Shown piece by piece: positions 1 to 10,692 of a stretch of 64,000 bases of DNA. The stretch is from Bacillus siamensis KCTC 13613 (GTDB taxonomy: Bacteria > Bacillota > Bacilli > Bacillales > Bacillaceae). The notes beneath the pieces are model-generated. The model was not told the DNA's origin, did not search any database, and was given only the letters and a program-made list of their open reading frames with translations. The position numbers and the translations under genes were made by a program. The stretch lies in contig NZ_AJVF01000041.1 in assembly GCF_000262045.1 (NCBI RefSeq), positions 372,001 through 436,000 of the forward strand. Reading direction: 5' to 3'. The first letter of the stretch is position 1; the number at the start of each line of letters is the position of its first letter.

Positions 1-111
1 CCCGAAAATAAAACTCAGGACAATGGAAATAAGCGCAACATAAAGCGTGATCAAAAAGCCGTTCCATAAAAACAGCAGATGGTCAGGTGTATAGGCGCCG
101 CTAAAATCCAT
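1..111 (-). CDS. glnP: Glutamine ABC transporter permease GlnP (5' end only)
   Basis: The first 37 codons of a membrane permease run off the left edge of the window. The N-terminus MDFSGAYTPDHLLFLWNGF is followed by a hydrophobic stretch, as in polar amino-acid ABC permeases. It lies downstream of glnM on the same strand with a gap of about 18 bases, so it is the last visible gene of a glnQ-glnH-glnM-glnP operon. The name rests on operon order and N-terminal similarity to B. subtilis GlnP. The permease is expected to pair with GlnM as the membrane channel of the importer. Confidence 0.85.
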   Translation of the reverse strand, partial: MDFSGAYTPDHLLFLWNGFLITLYVALISIVLSFIFG

Positions 112-129
112 GTTGTTCACTCTCCTTCT

Positions 130-780
130 TTAATAACTTTTTCCGAAGCGTCTTTCCAAATAGTGAACCCCGATGCTGAGCGGTATCGTTAAAATCAAAT
201 AAAAAAGCGCCACAAAGATATAAACATCAAACACGACGAGAGTGCTTGAAGAAACGAGATCGGCCTGATACATCAAATCCAGTCCCGCCACCACTCCGAG
301 AATTGATGAGTTTTTGACAAGGTTGAGAAATTGGTTTCCCAGCGGGGGAATCACGATTTTAACAGCCTGAGGGAGAATCACGTATCTCATTGCCTGACTG
401 TAGGTGAAGCCTGACGATCTGGCCGCTTCCATCTGTCCCTTGGAGACAGTCTGAATTCCGGCTCTGATGGCTTCTGCGATAAAGGCGGACGTGTAAATCG
501 TAAGCGCGATCGTTCCCGCCTGAAAGCCGTCCAGTCTCAATCCGGCGTTCGGAAGTCCGAAATAAAAAACGAATGTGATGAGGAGAAGCGGGATGTTCCG
601 GATAAATTCCACATACGCAGTGCCGATCCATTGGAGGGGTTTGAACGTCGTGATTCTCATGACAGCGATCAGAACGCCAAGAGCGAAGCTGCCGGCCAGC
701 GCGATGAAGCTCGCAAGCAGTGTGTGCAGGAAACCATCCAGATACATATCGAAGTTTTCCGTTAAGATTGTAAAGTTCAT
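130..780 (-). CDS. glnM: Glutamine ABC transporter permease GlnM
   Basis: A 216-residue inner-membrane permease of the polar amino-acid ABC family (HisM/GlnP type). Hydrophobic segments alternate with the coupling-loop region EAARSSGFTYSQAMRYVILP at about residues 118-137, the EAA motif that contacts the ATPase. I start it at the ATG giving MNFTILTENFDMY, because this matches the 216-residue length of the B. subtilis protein; longer in-frame starts lie upstream toward glnH. It sits between glnH and glnP on the minus strand, and the ATPase GlnQ is encoded first in the operon. Confidence 0.93.
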   Translation of the reverse strand: MNFTILTENFDMYLDGFLHTLLASFIALAGSFALGVLIAVMRITTFKPLQWIGTAYVEFIRNIPLLLITFVFYFGLPNAGLRLDGFQAGTIALTIYTSAFIAEAIRAGIQTVSKGQMEAARSSGFTYSQAMRYVILPQAVKIVIPPLGNQFLNLVKNSSILGVVAGLDLMYQADLVSSSTLVVFDVYIFVALFYLILTIPLSIGVHYLERRFGKSY

Positions 781-838
781 GTTTTTGTCACTCCTTATAA
801 AACGGGGATGAGCATGTCTGCTCATCCCGCGGTCGATT

Positions 839-1666
839 CTATTTTGCCGGTTCTTCTTTAATCCATTTTTTATAGATTTTTCCGTACCTGCCGTCGGCTT
901 TCATTTTTTTCAAAGAGGCGTTGATTTCTTTGACGAGCCCGGATTGGCCTTTTTTAACGGCGATTCCGTAAGGTTCATCGGTGAATGTGCCGCCTGTCAG
1001 CTGATATTGTTTATTTTCATCCGCCATGCCGTATAAAATCGCATTATCCGTTGTGAGCGCATCTCCCTGTCCCGCTTTAAGCGCAGTGAACGCTTCGGCG
1101 TAATTTTCAAATTCCAGCACTGAGGCGTCAGGCGCTTTTTCCCTGATGTTCTGTGAGGAAGTGGAGCCTTTTACCGCCAATACTTTTGAGCCTTTTCCAA
1201 GGTCTTCGGTGCTTTTGATGCGGCTTCCTTTTTTGACGAGCAGGGACTGCCCGGCTTCAAAATAAACGTCTGAGAAATCAACTTCTTTTTTCCGCTCATC
1301 CGTGATCGTCATTGTGGCCGTGATGGCGTCGATATCGCCGTTTTGCAGCATCGGAATTCTCGTTTTTGACGTCACTTCTTTAAACTCCGCTTTTTTCTCA
1401 TCTCCCAGAATATCTTTTGCAATCTGTTTGGCGATATCAATATCAAACCCTTCGATATCCCCGGAGCTTGGGTTTTTCAGTCCGAATAATCTCGTATCGG
1501 TTTTAACGCCGAAGATGATTTTGTCTCTGTCTTTAATAGAAGCTAACGTGTCTTTTCCCGTGCCCTTTGAACCCCCGGACGTTTCTTTCCCTCCGCAGGC
1601 GGCCAGCATCAAGACGGCCAGCAGTGAGATCAATCCGAAAGATAACCATTTTGTTACGCGTGACAT
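839..1666 (-). CDS. glnH: Glutamine ABC transporter substrate-binding lipoprotein GlnH
   Basis: A 275-residue extracellular solute-binding protein anchored as a lipoprotein. The N-terminus has a charged start, a hydrophobic core and the lipobox LAAC with Cys24 as the lipidation site, followed by a Gly/Lys-rich linker. The mature part is an SBP family 3 (amino-acid-binding) domain with the typical GFDIDIAKQIAKDIL segment near residue 73 and ending in KKWIKEEPAK. It is the second gene of the glnQHMP transporter operon, 20 bases after glnQ. Glutamine as substrate follows from family and synteny; the sequence alone shows only a polar amino-acid binder. Confidence 0.94.
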   Translation of the reverse strand: MSRVTKWLSFGLISLLAVLMLAACGGKETSGGSKGTGKDTLASIKDRDKIIFGVKTDTRLFGLKNPSSGDIEGFDIDIAKQIAKDILGDEKKAEFKEVTSKTRIPMLQNGDIDAITATMTITDERKKEVDFSDVYFEAGQSLLVKKGSRIKSTEDLGKGSKVLAVKGSTSSQNIREKAPDASVLEFENYAEAFTALKAGQGDALTTDNAILYGMADENKQYQLTGGTFTDEPYGIAVKKGQSGLVKEINASLKKMKADGRYGKIYKKWIKEEPAK

Positions 1667-1686
1667 AAGCGTTCCCCCGTTTCTTT

Positions 1687-2415
1687 TCAGTGATTTAAAA
1701 TACGGCTTAAGAATAAACGCGCCCTCTCTTCACGCGGGCTTTCGTAAAACTTAGCCGGTGCAGCTTCCTCTAAGATGGAACCGCCGTCGATAAACACGAT
1801 GCGGTCAGCCACTTCTTTGGCGAATCCCATTTCATGTGTGACGACTACCATGGTCATTCCTTCCTTTGCGAGTGTTTTCATGACATCCAGCACTTCTCCG
1901 ATCATTTCCGGATCAAGCGCGGATGTCGGTTCATCAAACAGCATCACTTCGGGCTTCATCGCAAGCCCTCTGGCGATGGCGACGCGCTGCTGCTGGCCGC
2001 CTGAAAGCTGTGAAGGGTAAGCGTCCGCTTTGTCGGGTATGCCGACTTTTTTCAAGTAATATAAAGCCGTTTCTTTTGCTTCTTCTCTTGATTGCTTGAG
2101 CACTTTGATCGGCGCGAGCATAATGTTTTGCAGAACGGTTTTATGCGGATACAGATGAAAATGCTGAAACACCATGCCGATATTGCGGCGGACTTTATTC
2201 ATATCCGTTTTTTTGTCATGGATGGAGGCGCCGTTTACCGTTAAAACGCCTCCATCAACTGTTTCCAGCTGATTAATGCAGCGGAGAAGCGTGCTTTTTC
2301 CCGATCCTGATGGTCCGATGACAACGAGAACTTCCCCTTTTTTAATGTGCAGATTAATGTTCTTCAGCACGTGGAACTGTCCGTAGTGCTTATTTACATC
2401 CTGAAATGAGATCAT
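1687..2415 (-). CDS. glnQ: Glutamine ABC transporter ATP-binding protein GlnQ
   Basis: A 242-residue ABC ATPase that energises the GlnH/GlnM/GlnP importer at the cytoplasmic face. Walker A is GPSGSGKST at residues 34-42, the ABC signature LSGGQQQR lies near residue 136, and Walker B VMLFDEP near residue 158 is followed by the D-loop SALD and the switch His in VVTHEMG. The start is the ATG of [12 protein letters not shown], preceded by the strong ribosome binding site AAGGAGG; an upstream in-frame extension is ignored. It is the first gene of the operon and diverges from yrrI across about 220 bases that should hold both promoters. Confidence 0.95.
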   Translation of the reverse strand: MISFQDVNKHYGQFHVLKNINLHIKKGEVLVVIGPSGSGKSTLLRCINQLETVDGGVLTVNGASIHDKKTDMNKVRRNIGMVFQHFHLYPHKTVLQNIMLAPIKVLKQSREEAKETALYYLKKVGIPDKADAYPSQLSGGQQQRVAIARGLAMKPEVMLFDEPTSALDPEMIGEVLDVMKTLAKEGMTMVVVTHEMGFAKEVADRIVFIDGGSILEEAAPAKFYESPREERARLFLSRILNH

Positions 2416-2633
2416 GGTCATCCTCCTTAGAAAAACATGCGTCATATTGACTAACAGTTATGGAAATTTCTTTAACGTTACGATGATTATACAAATTTCC
2501 GGAAAATATATTCAAACTTTTTTGTAATTTCAGATAATTAATTCCGCCATGAGGTCTGCGACATAAGGCTGACTTTAGGAAACGGGAATAATTCCGGCTT
2601 TCTGTCAAAAGATAAAGCAAGAGGTGAAACATC

Positions 2634-3695
2634 ATGCTTCAAAAACCGCTGCAGCTCTTAATGTGGACGGCTGTATGTCTGCTCGTTTTGTTAACAGTGT
2701 ATGTCTTTTGTATGCTCGATATGTTATGGTCACCCATATGGCTTGTTATAAAATCTCTCTTTATTCCTATATTCATTGCAGTATTTATTGCTTATCTTTT
2801 GCTTCCGATTACTGAATGGCTTCATAAGAAAGGAATGCCTAGAACTTTAAGCCTGCTTCTGATTTATTGCCTGTTTTTCGGCGGAATCGGCTGGGGGGCT
2901 TATAAAGGGGTTCCTGTTTTAATTGAACAGCTGCAGGATCTGTCTGAGAGCGTTCCCGGTCTTGCCGAAAACTACAACAGCATGCTGAGACATCTGCATA
3001 ATCATACAGATCATTGGCCTGACGGCATGCACCATCGGATGGATAAAATGATTCAGCAGACAGAAACGTTTCTTGCCGGCACGATTGAGAGCACGATCAG
3101 AAGCATCCGTTTCGTGCTTGATTATATCCTGATTGCGGCGACGATTCCTTTTCTCGTTTTCTATATGGTGAAGGATATAGACGTCATGAAAAAGACGGTC
3201 TGGTATTTGACACCGAAGTCTTGGAGGAAAAGGGGGAGTGAATTTCTGCGGGATGTGGACGACTCTCTCGGTGATTATATCCGCGGGCAGCTTCTCGTTT
3301 GTTTTTTGCTCGGGTTAATAGCCGGCGTTTCATTTTGGCTGTTCGGGATTCCTTACCCGCTGATTTTGGGCCTTGCCATCGGGATTACGAATGTCATCCC
3401 GTATTTCGGTCCGTTTATCGGCGCTGTGCCGGCGCTGCTCCTTTCGCTGGCGATTTCTTCCAAGGTTGTGATCATCGTAATCGTCACGATTTTTATTCTT
3501 CAATTTATAGAAGGAAACATTTTGAGCCCGCTTATTGTCGGGCGCAGTCTCAGAATGCATCCCGTCGTGATTATGCTTGCACTTCTTGCCGGAGGAGAGC
3601 TTGCGGGCATTCCCGGCATGATTCTCGCTGTTCCTGCAGCAGCCGTTTTAAAAGTGACGGCCATTCACTTTTTGCGGATCAGGACGGAACATTGA
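2634..3695 (+). CDS. yrrI: AI-2E family transporter / permease YrrI
   Basis: A 353-residue polytopic membrane protein of the AI-2E family (formerly PerM/UPF0118). It has about eight hydrophobic segments: two pairs at the N-terminus, a hydrophilic middle region rich in His and acidic residues (about 95-140), and a hydrophobic C-terminal half with the family signature GITNVIPYFGPFIGAVPALL near residue 249. The ribosome binding site AAGAGGTGA precedes the ATG. The substrate is unknown; family members have been linked to autoinducer export and Na+/H+ exchange. Its stop codon lies inside the -35 region of the alaS promoter. Confidence 0.88.
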   Translation: MLQKPLQLLMWTAVCLLVLLTVYVFCMLDMLWSPIWLVIKSLFIPIFIAVFIAYLLLPITEWLHKKGMPRTLSLLLIYCLFFGGIGWGAYKGVPVLIEQLQDLSESVPGLAENYNSMLRHLHNHTDHWPDGMHHRMDKMIQQTETFLAGTIESTIRSIRFVLDYILIAATIPFLVFYMVKDIDVMKKTVWYLTPKSWRKRGSEFLRDVDDSLGDYIRGQLLVCFLLGLIAGVSFWLFGIPYPLILGLAIGITNVIPYFGPFIGAVPALLLSLAISSKVVIIVIVTIFILQFIEGNILSPLIVGRSLRMHPVVIMLALLAGGELAGIPGMILAVPAAAVLKVTAIHFLRIRTEH

Positions 3696-3720
3696 CATTC
3701 GGGTTCTGCTTGTCTATAAT
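3692..3720 (+). promoter_or_regulatory. SigA-type promoter of alaS
   Basis: TTGACA at 3692-3697 and TATAAT at 3715-3720 are both perfect consensus boxes separated by 17 bases. The -35 box overlaps the yrrI stop codon. Transcription would start near 3727 and run into the T-box leader of alaS. Confidence 0.85.
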
Positions 3721-3726
3721 TTCGAG

Positions 3727-3985
3727 TAGAATACATACGAATCTCGAGTGACGGATATGAGTACGCCGAAGCCCTGTTTAAGAGAGAAGCTCCGATACGC
3801 TGAAAGGAGCTTCAGCAGAAGATCGGCCGAAGCTAATCCTGAGTGCAGTTAAAGGCTGCCGCAGTCCTGCGTTACGGGATGAAAGGTGACGGGCCTTTTT
3901 CGGCCTGTAATCAGGGTGGTACCGCGAGACAGCTCTCGTCCCTGTGTGAACGCATGGTTTGCATAGGGAGAGGGCTTTTTTGCTG
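3727..3985 (+). promoter_or_regulatory. T-box riboswitch, alanine type, controlling alaS
   Basis: The conserved T-box AGGGTGGTACCGCG is at 3913-3926, followed by a terminator hairpin (3931-3982) whose 3' arm ends in a T tract. In Stem I the internal loop shows AGTA on the 5' side (near 3759) and GAA followed by GCT on the 3' side (near 3829-3834), between GGAT and ATCC pairing strands. The GCT after GAA fits an alanine specifier codon, which agrees with the downstream gene. Uncharged tRNA-Ala would stabilise the antiterminator and allow alaS transcription. The T-box and terminator are directly visible; the specifier is my reading of the fold. Confidence 0.9.
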
Positions 3986-4026
3986 TCGCGAAAGAGAATT
4001 TCGGGTAGTGATAAGGAGGAATATAG

Positions 4027-6663
4027 ATGAAACACTTAACTTCTGCTGAAGTGCGTCAAATGTTTTTAGATTTTTTTAAAGAAAAAGGCCATGCCGTTGA
4101 ACCGAGCGCCTCATTGGTTCCGCATGAAGATCCGTCTTTATTGTGGATCAACAGCGGCGTTGCGACGCTGAAAAAATACTTTGACGGCCGCGTTGTGCCG
4201 GAGAATCCGAGAATTGTGAACGCGCAAAAATCAATCCGTACAAATGATATTGAAAATGTGGGAAAAACGGCGCGCCACCATACGTTCTTTGAGATGCTCG
4301 GAAACTTTTCCATCGGCGATTATTTTAAAGAAGAAGCCATCACGTGGGCATGGGAGTTTTTAACGAGCGAAAAGTGGATCGGCTTTGATCCGGAGCTGCT
4401 GTCTGTAACGGTTCATCCTGAGGATGAAGAAGCTTATACGCTATGGGCGGAAAAAATCGGCGTTCCGGAAGAAAGAATCATCCGTCTGGAAGGGAACTTC
4501 TGGGATATCGGCGAAGGCCCGAGCGGACCGAATACGGAAATTTTCTATGACCGCGGCGAGAAATACGGCAATGACCCGTCAGATTCTGAATTGTATCCGG
4601 GCGGCGAAAATGATCGTTATCTTGAAGTGTGGAACCTGGTATTTTCAGAGTTCAACCACAATCCGGACGGCACGTACACACCGCTTCCGAAGAAAAACAT
4701 TGATACGGGCATGGGGCTTGAACGGATGGTCTCCGTTATTCAAGACGTTCCGACAAACTTTGACACTGATTTGTTTATGCCGATTATTGAAGCGGCAGAG
4801 CGTATTTCCGGAGATGCTTACGGAAAGGATGCAGTGAAGGACACAGCCTTTAAAGTAATTGCCGATCATATCAGAACGGTCGCATTTGCGGTAAGCGACG
4901 GAGCTCTGCCGTCAAACGAAGGGCGCGGGTATGTTCTGAGACGCCTCCTTCGCCGGGCTGTGCGATACGCGAAAACAATCGGTATCAGCCGTCCGTTTAT
5001 GTACGAGCTGGTACCGACTGTTGCAGGAATTATGGACGCTTTCTATCCGGAGGTGAAAGAAAAGCAAGAGTTTATCGCCAAAGTCATCAAAACGGAGGAA
5101 GAGCGCTTCCATGAAACATTGAACGAAGGTCTTGCCATTTTATCTGACGTGATAAAGAAAGAAAAGGAAAAAGGCAGCGGCATCATCTCCGGAAAAGACG
5201 TATTCAAACTGTACGATACGTACGGATTCCCGGTTGAATTGACAGAGGAATACGCGGAAGATGAGCAAATGAAGGTTGATCATAAAGGCTTTGAAGCCGA
5301 AATGGAAAAACAGCGTGAACGGGCGAGAAATGCGCGTCAAGATGTAGGAAGCATGCAGGTGCAGGGCGGCGCATTGCGCGACATTACTGCAGAAAGCACG
5401 TTTGTCGGCTACAGTTCCGTAAAAACTGAAGCGAAGGTGATCGAGCTTCTTCATGACGGGCAATTAATCAGCGAGGCGCATGAAGGGGATACCGTTCAGG
5501 TTCTTCTTGATGAAACGCCTTTCTATGCTGAAAGCGGCGGACAGATCGGTGACAGAGGAGTGCTGAGAAGCGCACAGGCTGTCGTAACCATTAAAGACGT
5601 GAAAAAAGCTCCGAACGGCCAGCATGTACACGAAGGCACAGTGGATAGCGGCACGCTTCAAAAAGGCGCAAGCGTCACGGCTGAAGTGGAGGACCAAATG
5701 AGAAGCGGCGTGGTGAAAAACCATACGGCAACCCACCTTCTGCATCAGGCGCTGAAAGACGTACTCGGCACACATGTCAACCAAGCCGGCTCACTCGTTA
5801 CCGAAAACCGTCTGCGTTTTGACTTCTCTCACTTCGGTCAAGTAACGAAAGAAGAACTTGAACGCATTGAAGGAATCGTCAACGAAAAAATCTGGGAGAG
5901 CATTCCGGTAGCGATTGATCTGAAACCGATCAATGAAGCAAAAGAAATGGGCGCAATGGCCCTGTTCGGCGAGAAATACGGCGATATTGTACGCGTCGTA
6001 CAAGTCGGCGATTACAGCCTGGAGCTTTGCGGCGGATGCCATGTCACGAATACGGCTGAAATCGGCCTGTTTAAAATCGTATCCGAATCAGGGATCGGCG
6101 CAGGTACGCGAAGAATTGAAGCCGTGACAGGAAAAGGCGCTTATCAGGAAATGAACAGCCAGCTCAGCCTCCTGCAGCACGCTGCGGACGAGCTGAAATC
6201 AAACGTAAAAGACGTGCCGAAGCGAATCCAGTCTCTTCAAGCGGAACTGAAAGAAGCGCAAAGAGAAAATGAATCATTGCTCAGCAAACTCGGCAATGTG
6301 GAAGCCGGAGCCATTCTGTCTAAAGTAAAAGACATCGGCGGCGTAAAAGTGCTGGCTGAAAAAGTAAACGCGAAAGACATGAACCACCTTCGCACAATGG
6401 TGGATGACCTGAAGGCGAAGCTCGGTTCTGCGGTCATCATTCTCGGCGCTGTGCAAAATGACAAAGTCAACCTGTCAGCGGGCGTAACAAAAGATCTGAT
6501 CGAAAAAGGCCTTCACGCCGGAAAAATGGTCAAACAAGCGGCAGAAGTCTGCGGAGGCGGAGGCGGAGGCCGTCCGGACATGGCGCAGGCCGGCGGAAAG
6601 CAGCCTGGGAAATTGGAAGAGGCGCTCGCATCTGCGGAAGATTGGATAAAATCCGTTTTATAA
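4027..6663 (+). CDS. alaS: Alanyl-tRNA synthetase
   Basis: A full-length 878-residue class II synthetase that charges tRNA-Ala in the cytoplasm. The N-terminal catalytic core carries the motif 2 region [20 protein letters not shown]. The editing domain has the zinc-binding HTATHLLH (His566 and His570) and CGGCH (Cys668 to His672) elements that remove mischarged serine or glycine. A helical linker leads to the C-Ala domain with the glycine run [15 protein letters not shown] near the C-terminus. The ATG follows AAGGAGGAATATAG. Expression is controlled by the T-box leader directly upstream. Confidence 0.97.
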   Translation: MKHLTSAEVRQMFLDFFKEKGHAVEPSASLVPHEDPSLLWINSGVATLKKYFDGRVVPENPRIVNAQKSIRTNDIENVGKTARHHTFFEMLGNFSIGDYFKEEAITWAWEFLTSEKWIGFDPELLSVTVHPEDEEAYTLWAEKIGVPEERIIRLEGNFWDIGEGPSGPNTEIFYDRGEKYGNDPSDSELYPGGENDRYLEVWNLVFSEFNHNPDGTYTPLPKKNIDTGMGLERMVSVIQDVPTNFDTDLFMPIIEAAERISGDAYGKDAVKDTAFKVIADHIRTVAFAVSDGALPSNEGRGYVLRRLLRRAVRYAKTIGISRPFMYELVPTVAGIMDAFYPEVKEKQEFIAKVIKTEEERFHETLNEGLAILSDVIKKEKEKGSGIISGKDVFKLYDTYGFPVELTEEYAEDEQMKVDHKGFEAEMEKQRERARNARQDVGSMQVQGGALRDITAESTFVGYSSVKTEAKVIELLHDGQLISEAHEGDTVQVLLDETPFYAESGGQIGDRGVLRSAQAVVTIKDVKKAPNGQHVHEGTVDSGTLQKGASVTAEVEDQMRSGVVKNHTATHLLHQALKDVLGTHVNQAGSLVTENRLRFDFSHFGQVTKEELERIEGIVNEKIWESIPVAIDLKPINEAKEMGAMALFGEKYGDIVRVVQVGDYSLELCGGCHVTNTAEIGLFKIVSESGIGAGTRRIEAVTGKGAYQEMNSQLSLLQHAADELKSNVKDVPKRIQSLQAELKEAQRENESLLSKLGNVEAGAILSKVKDIGGVKVLAEKVNAKDMNHLRTMVDDLKAKLGSAVIILGAVQNDKVNLSAGVTKDLIEKGLHAGKMVKQAAEVCGGGGGGRPDMAQAGGKQPGKLEEALASAEDWIKSVL

Positions 6664-6747
6664 TCCTTTCAACTAGTGTAGAATGATGATAAGATGAGGA
6701 CCTCAGGCTGAACTTTGCCTGCGAATTTGGGAAAGAGGTGCAAAACG

Positions 6748-7014
6748 GTGAGCTCGTTTGATAAAACGATGAAATTTAATTTCTCCGATGATTCTGCTGA
6801 AACAAACGTCGAAGAAGTGCTGATTACAGTATATGATGCGCTTCAGGAAAAGGGGTACAATCCTATCAACCAGATTGTCGGATACTTGCTGTCTGGAGAC
6901 CCTGCATACATTCCTAGGCATCGCGACGCCCGGAACTTAATTCGCAAACTGGAACGTGACGAATTAATTGAGGAATTGGTAAAATCCTATCTAGAACAGC
7001 ATAAAGAGGCGTAA
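6748..7014 (+). CDS. yrzL: IreB family regulatory phosphoprotein YrzL
   Basis: An 88-residue cytoplasmic protein of the IreB family (UPF0297). In enterococci IreB is a substrate of the PASTA kinase IreK and affects cephalosporin resistance. The N-terminal region [15 protein letters not shown] carries the Thr cluster that is phosphorylated in homologues. The start is GTG, nine bases downstream of GAGGTG, and gives the usual length of 88. It opens a compact ireB-yrrK-yrzB operon, a combination conserved widely in Firmicutes next to alaS. The role in this host is inferred from the family. Confidence 0.9.
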   Translation: MSSFDKTMKFNFSDDSAETNVEEVLITVYDALQEKGYNPINQIVGYLLSGDPAYIPRHRDARNLIRKLERDELIEELVKSYLEQHKEA

Positions 7015-7022
7015 ATACACTC

Positions 7023-7439
7023 ATGAGAATATTGGGACTTGATCTGGGAACGAAAACACTCGGCGTCGCTTTAAGCGATGAGATGGGCTGGACCGCTCAG
7101 GGCATTGAGACGATAAAAATAAACGAAGCTGAAGGAGATTACGGTCTGGACCGTTTATCCGAGCTGATGAAAGACTATAATGTAGAGAAGGTCGTACTCG
7201 GTTTTCCGAAAAACATGAACGGGACGATCGGTCCGAGAGGCGAAGCCAGCCAAACATTTGCGAAACTGCTTGAAACAGCGTACAATGTCCCTGTTGTGCT
7301 GTGGGACGAGCGTCTGACGACGATGGCGGCTGAAAAGATGCTGATCGCGGCTGACGTCAGCAGGCAAAAACGAAAAAAAGTCATTGATAAAATGGCGGCT
7401 GTCATGATCCTTCAAGGATATCTGGACAGTTTAAACTAA
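7023..7439 (+). CDS. yrrK: Putative Holliday junction resolvase / pre-16S rRNA nuclease YqgF
   Basis: A 138-residue RNase H-fold protein (YqgF/RuvX family). The N-terminal [19 protein letters not shown] holds the first catalytic Asp, [11 protein letters not shown] lies in the middle, and [12 protein letters not shown] carries the second acidic residue. Homologues are implicated in 16S rRNA 5' end maturation and in recombination. It begins eight bases after yrzL and ends just before yrzB, so the three are probably co-transcribed. Confidence 0.92.
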   Translation: MRILGLDLGTKTLGVALSDEMGWTAQGIETIKINEAEGDYGLDRLSELMKDYNVEKVVLGFPKNMNGTIGPRGEASQTFAKLLETAYNVPVVLWDERLTTMAAEKMLIAADVSRQKRKKVIDKMAAVMILQGYLDSLN

Positions 7440-7451
7440 GAGGTGAAAGAA

Positions 7452-7733
7452 ATGGAACACGGCGAAAAACACATTACAATTGTCGATGATCAAGGCAACG
7501 AACAGCTTTGCGAAGTGCTGTTTACATTTGAAAACGACACATTCAACAAATCTTACGTTCTTTATTATCCGATTGATGCTCAAGACGATGATGAAATCGA
7601 AATTCACGCTTCAAGCTTCGAGCCGAACGAAAACGGCGAAGACGGCGAACTGATGCCGATTGAAACGGATGAAGAGTGGGAAATGATCGAAGAAACGCTG
7701 AATACGTTTTTAGCGGAAGAAGACGAAGAATAA
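7452..7733 (+). CDS. yrzB: DUF1292 family protein YrzB
   Basis: A 93-residue, strongly acidic protein (DUF1292/UPF0473) rich in Glu and Asp, with [15 protein letters not shown] in the N-terminal half and an acidic tail [10 protein letters not shown] start at [11 protein letters not shown] because AAGAGGTGAAAG sits at the right distance; an ATG three codons upstream is ignored. It is the last gene of the ireB-yrrK-yrzB operon and is followed by a strong terminator. Its function is unknown; conservation of the trio suggests a common cellular process. Confidence 0.88.
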   Translation: MEHGEKHITIVDDQGNEQLCEVLFTFENDTFNKSYVLYYPIDAQDDDEIEIHASSFEPNENGEDGELMPIETDEEWEMIEETLNTFLAEEDEE

Positions 7734-7741
7734 AATGAACA

Positions 7742-7780
7742 GAAAAAGCCGGAGCGCATATGCCGCTTCGGCTTTTTTTG
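7742..7780 (+). terminator. Rho-independent terminator after yrzB
   Basis: AAAAAGCCGGAGCG and its complement CGCTTCGGC form a GC-rich stem with a short loop, followed by a run of seven T. It ends the ireB-yrrK-yrzB operon. Confidence 0.9.
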
Positions 7781-7787
7781 TAATAAA

Positions 7788-7816
7788 TTGCCGAATGCCC
7801 GCGAATCATGTAGTAT
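7788..7816 (+). promoter_or_regulatory. Probable SigA promoter of mltG
   Basis: TTGCCG (7788-7793) and TAGTAT (7811-7816) are separated by 17 bases, just after the yrzB terminator and about 28 bases before the mltG start. One or two mismatches in each box. Confidence 0.55.
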
Positions 7817-7843
7817 AAGAGCTGTTGGGAGGAAAATACTTGT

Positions 7844-8933
7844 ATGAACATCAATCAGACTAAAAATTCATTTCTGCGCAAAAACAAAAAAACGACGATA
7901 ATACTGTCCTCCGTGATCGCTCTGATCATCATCATTTGCGGTGCTTTTTTCTATGGAAAATCTCTGCTGTCCCCGGTTGACAAAGGCAGCAAAACGACAG
8001 TCAATATTAATATTCCGAGCGGTTCTTCGGTTTCGGCAATCGCCGGAATTCTTGAGGATCAGCATGTCATTAAAAGCAAAAAAGCATTCCAGCTGTATGT
8101 GAAGTATAAAGGCGCTTCCGGATTTCAGGCGGGATTTTACCATCTGAATAAAGGAATGGACGCGGATGCGATTATCAAAAAACTGACCGCGGGATCTGCG
8201 GGGTATGCCTTTCAGATCACCGTTCCCGAAGGAAAACAGCTGACACAGATTGCCGACGCGATCGCAAAAGAAACATCATATTCTAAAGAAGAGATCATGG
8301 CAAAACTGGACGACAAAACATTTATCGACAAACTGAAAAAACAGTTTCCTGATACAATAACAGACGCTCTTTCAAACAAGAAGCTTAAGCATCCGCTCGA
8401 AGGCTATTTATACCCGGCCACATATCCATTTAATGATCCGAATGCATCGCTTGATAAGATTTTGACGGCAATGATTCAGGAAACAAACACCCGTATCGAA
8501 ACATATAAATCTGAACTGGAAAAAAAGAAACTTTCGGTCCATAACGCGCTGACGATGGCATCGCTTATCGAAGAGGAAGCCACAGCCAAAGCCGACCGTC
8601 ACAAAATCGCAAGCGTCTTTTACAACAGACTTGCAGAAAAAATGCCGCTGCAGACTGACCCGACGGTATTATATGCGGCCGGAAGGCATAAGAGCCGGGT
8701 CTTCTACAAAGACCTGAAAATTGATTCTCCGTTTAACACGTATAAACATAAGGGGCTGCCGCCGGGACCGATTGCAAACGCCGGAGATTCATCGTGGGAA
8801 GCGGCACTTAACCCTGACAAAACGGATTATCTCTATTTCCTGGCAAAATCTAACGGTGAGGTCGTATTCACGAAAACATTAAAAGATCATAATAAAGCGA
8901 AGGAAAAGTATATTTCCAAAAAAGACAGTGAAT

Positions 8934-8935
<2 letters not shown>
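7844..8935 (+). CDS. mltG: Endolytic murein transglycosylase MltG
   Basis: A 363-residue membrane-anchored YceG/MltG protein that cleaves nascent glycan strands and acts as a terminase of peptidoglycan polymerisation. A lysine-rich cytoplasmic tail (about residues 1-18) precedes one transmembrane helix (about 19-40). A LysM-like region follows, then the YceG domain with MASLIEEEA (catalytic Glu region) near residue 238 and LPPGPIANAGDSSWEAAL near residue 305. The ATG follows GGGAGGAAAATACTTGT. It stands alone between terminators. Confidence 0.92.
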
Positions 8936-9739
<804 letters not shown>

Positions 9740-9745
9740 ATGATC

Positions 9746-10675
9746 ATGAAAAAACCTGAACTTTTGGTGACTCCGACTTCCGTACAGGATATTCTTCCGC
9801 TCATTCAAGCGGGGGCAACGGCGCTGTTAGTCGGAGAACAAAGATACGGCCTGAGACTGGCCGGGGAATTTTCAAGAGAAGATATTAAAGAAGCCGTAAA
9901 AACAGCTCATCAAAAAGGCGCGAAAGTGTACGCTGCCGTCAATGCTATTTTTCACAATGAAAAAGTGGACGAGCTGAACGGCTATCTTGCTTTTTTGCAG
10001 GAAGCCGGCGTGGATGCGGCTGTTTTCGGTGATCCGGCCGTTTTAATGGCGGCGCGTGAAGCGGCTCCCGGGCTCAAACTGCACTGGAGCACGGAAACAA
10101 CGGGAACCAACTACTATTCCTGCAATTACTGGGGACGCAAAGGCGCACAGCGGGCAGTGCTGGCTAAGGAATTAAATATGGACAGCGTCATTGACATAAA
10201 AGAAAACGCCGAAGTGGAAATTGAAATTCAAATCCACGGCATGACGTGCATGTTCCAATCTAAGCGTTCATTAGTGGGCCATTACTTCGAATATCAGGGA
10301 AAAGTCATGGACATCGAACAGAAGAAAAAAGAAGCGGGCATGTTTCTGCATGACAAAGAACGGGGCAATAAATACCCGATTTTTGAAGACGAAAACGGCA
10401 CGCACATCATGAGTCCGAACGATGTGTGCATGATTGATGAATTAGAGGATCTGATAGACGCCGGCATTGATTCTTTCAAAATCGACGGAGTGTTGAAGTC
10501 TCCTGAATACTTAACCGAAGTGACCCGCATGTACAGAGAGGCAATCGATTTGTGCATCGAAAGCCGCGAGACATACGAAGAGAAAAAAGAGAGCTGGATA
10601 GAGCGGATTGAAAGCATTCAGCCTGTGAACAGAAGCATCGACACAGGATTCTTCTTTAAAGAAACGGTCTATTAA
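9746..10675 (+). CDS. trhP1: U32 family tRNA hydroxylation protein TrhP1 (YrrN)
   Basis: A 309-residue protein of the peptidase U32 family, which despite its name includes tRNA- and rRNA-modifying enzymes. KPELLVTPTSVQDILPLIQ starts the TIM-barrel-like fold; IQIHGMTCMFQSKRSLVGHY near residue 160 carries the conserved family motif, and FKIDGVLKSPEYL lies near the C-terminus. In B. subtilis YrrN and YrrO (TrhP1/TrhP2) are required for prephenate-dependent hydroxylation of uridine 34. The ATG used is the second of two close ATGs, six bases downstream of the first, giving the B. subtilis length. Confidence 0.88.
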   Translation: MKKPELLVTPTSVQDILPLIQAGATALLVGEQRYGLRLAGEFSREDIKEAVKTAHQKGAKVYAAVNAIFHNEKVDELNGYLAFLQEAGVDAAVFGDPAVLMAAREAAPGLKLHWSTETTGTNYYSCNYWGRKGAQRAVLAKELNMDSVIDIKENAEVEIEIQIHGMTCMFQSKRSLVGHYFEYQGKVMDIEQKKKEAGMFLHDKERGNKYPIFEDENGTHIMSPNDVCMIDELEDLIDAGIDSFKIDGVLKSPEYLTEVTRMYREAIDLCIESRETYEEKKESWIERIESIQPVNRSIDTGFFFKETVY

Positions 10676-10692
10676 AAAGGAGGGTGCAACGG

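Noticed and set aside
2446-2633. Search for a TnrA/GlnR operator between glnQ and yrrI
   Set aside because: No stretch fitting the TGTNA-N7-TNACA pattern was found with confidence, so nitrogen control is not claimed from this sequence.
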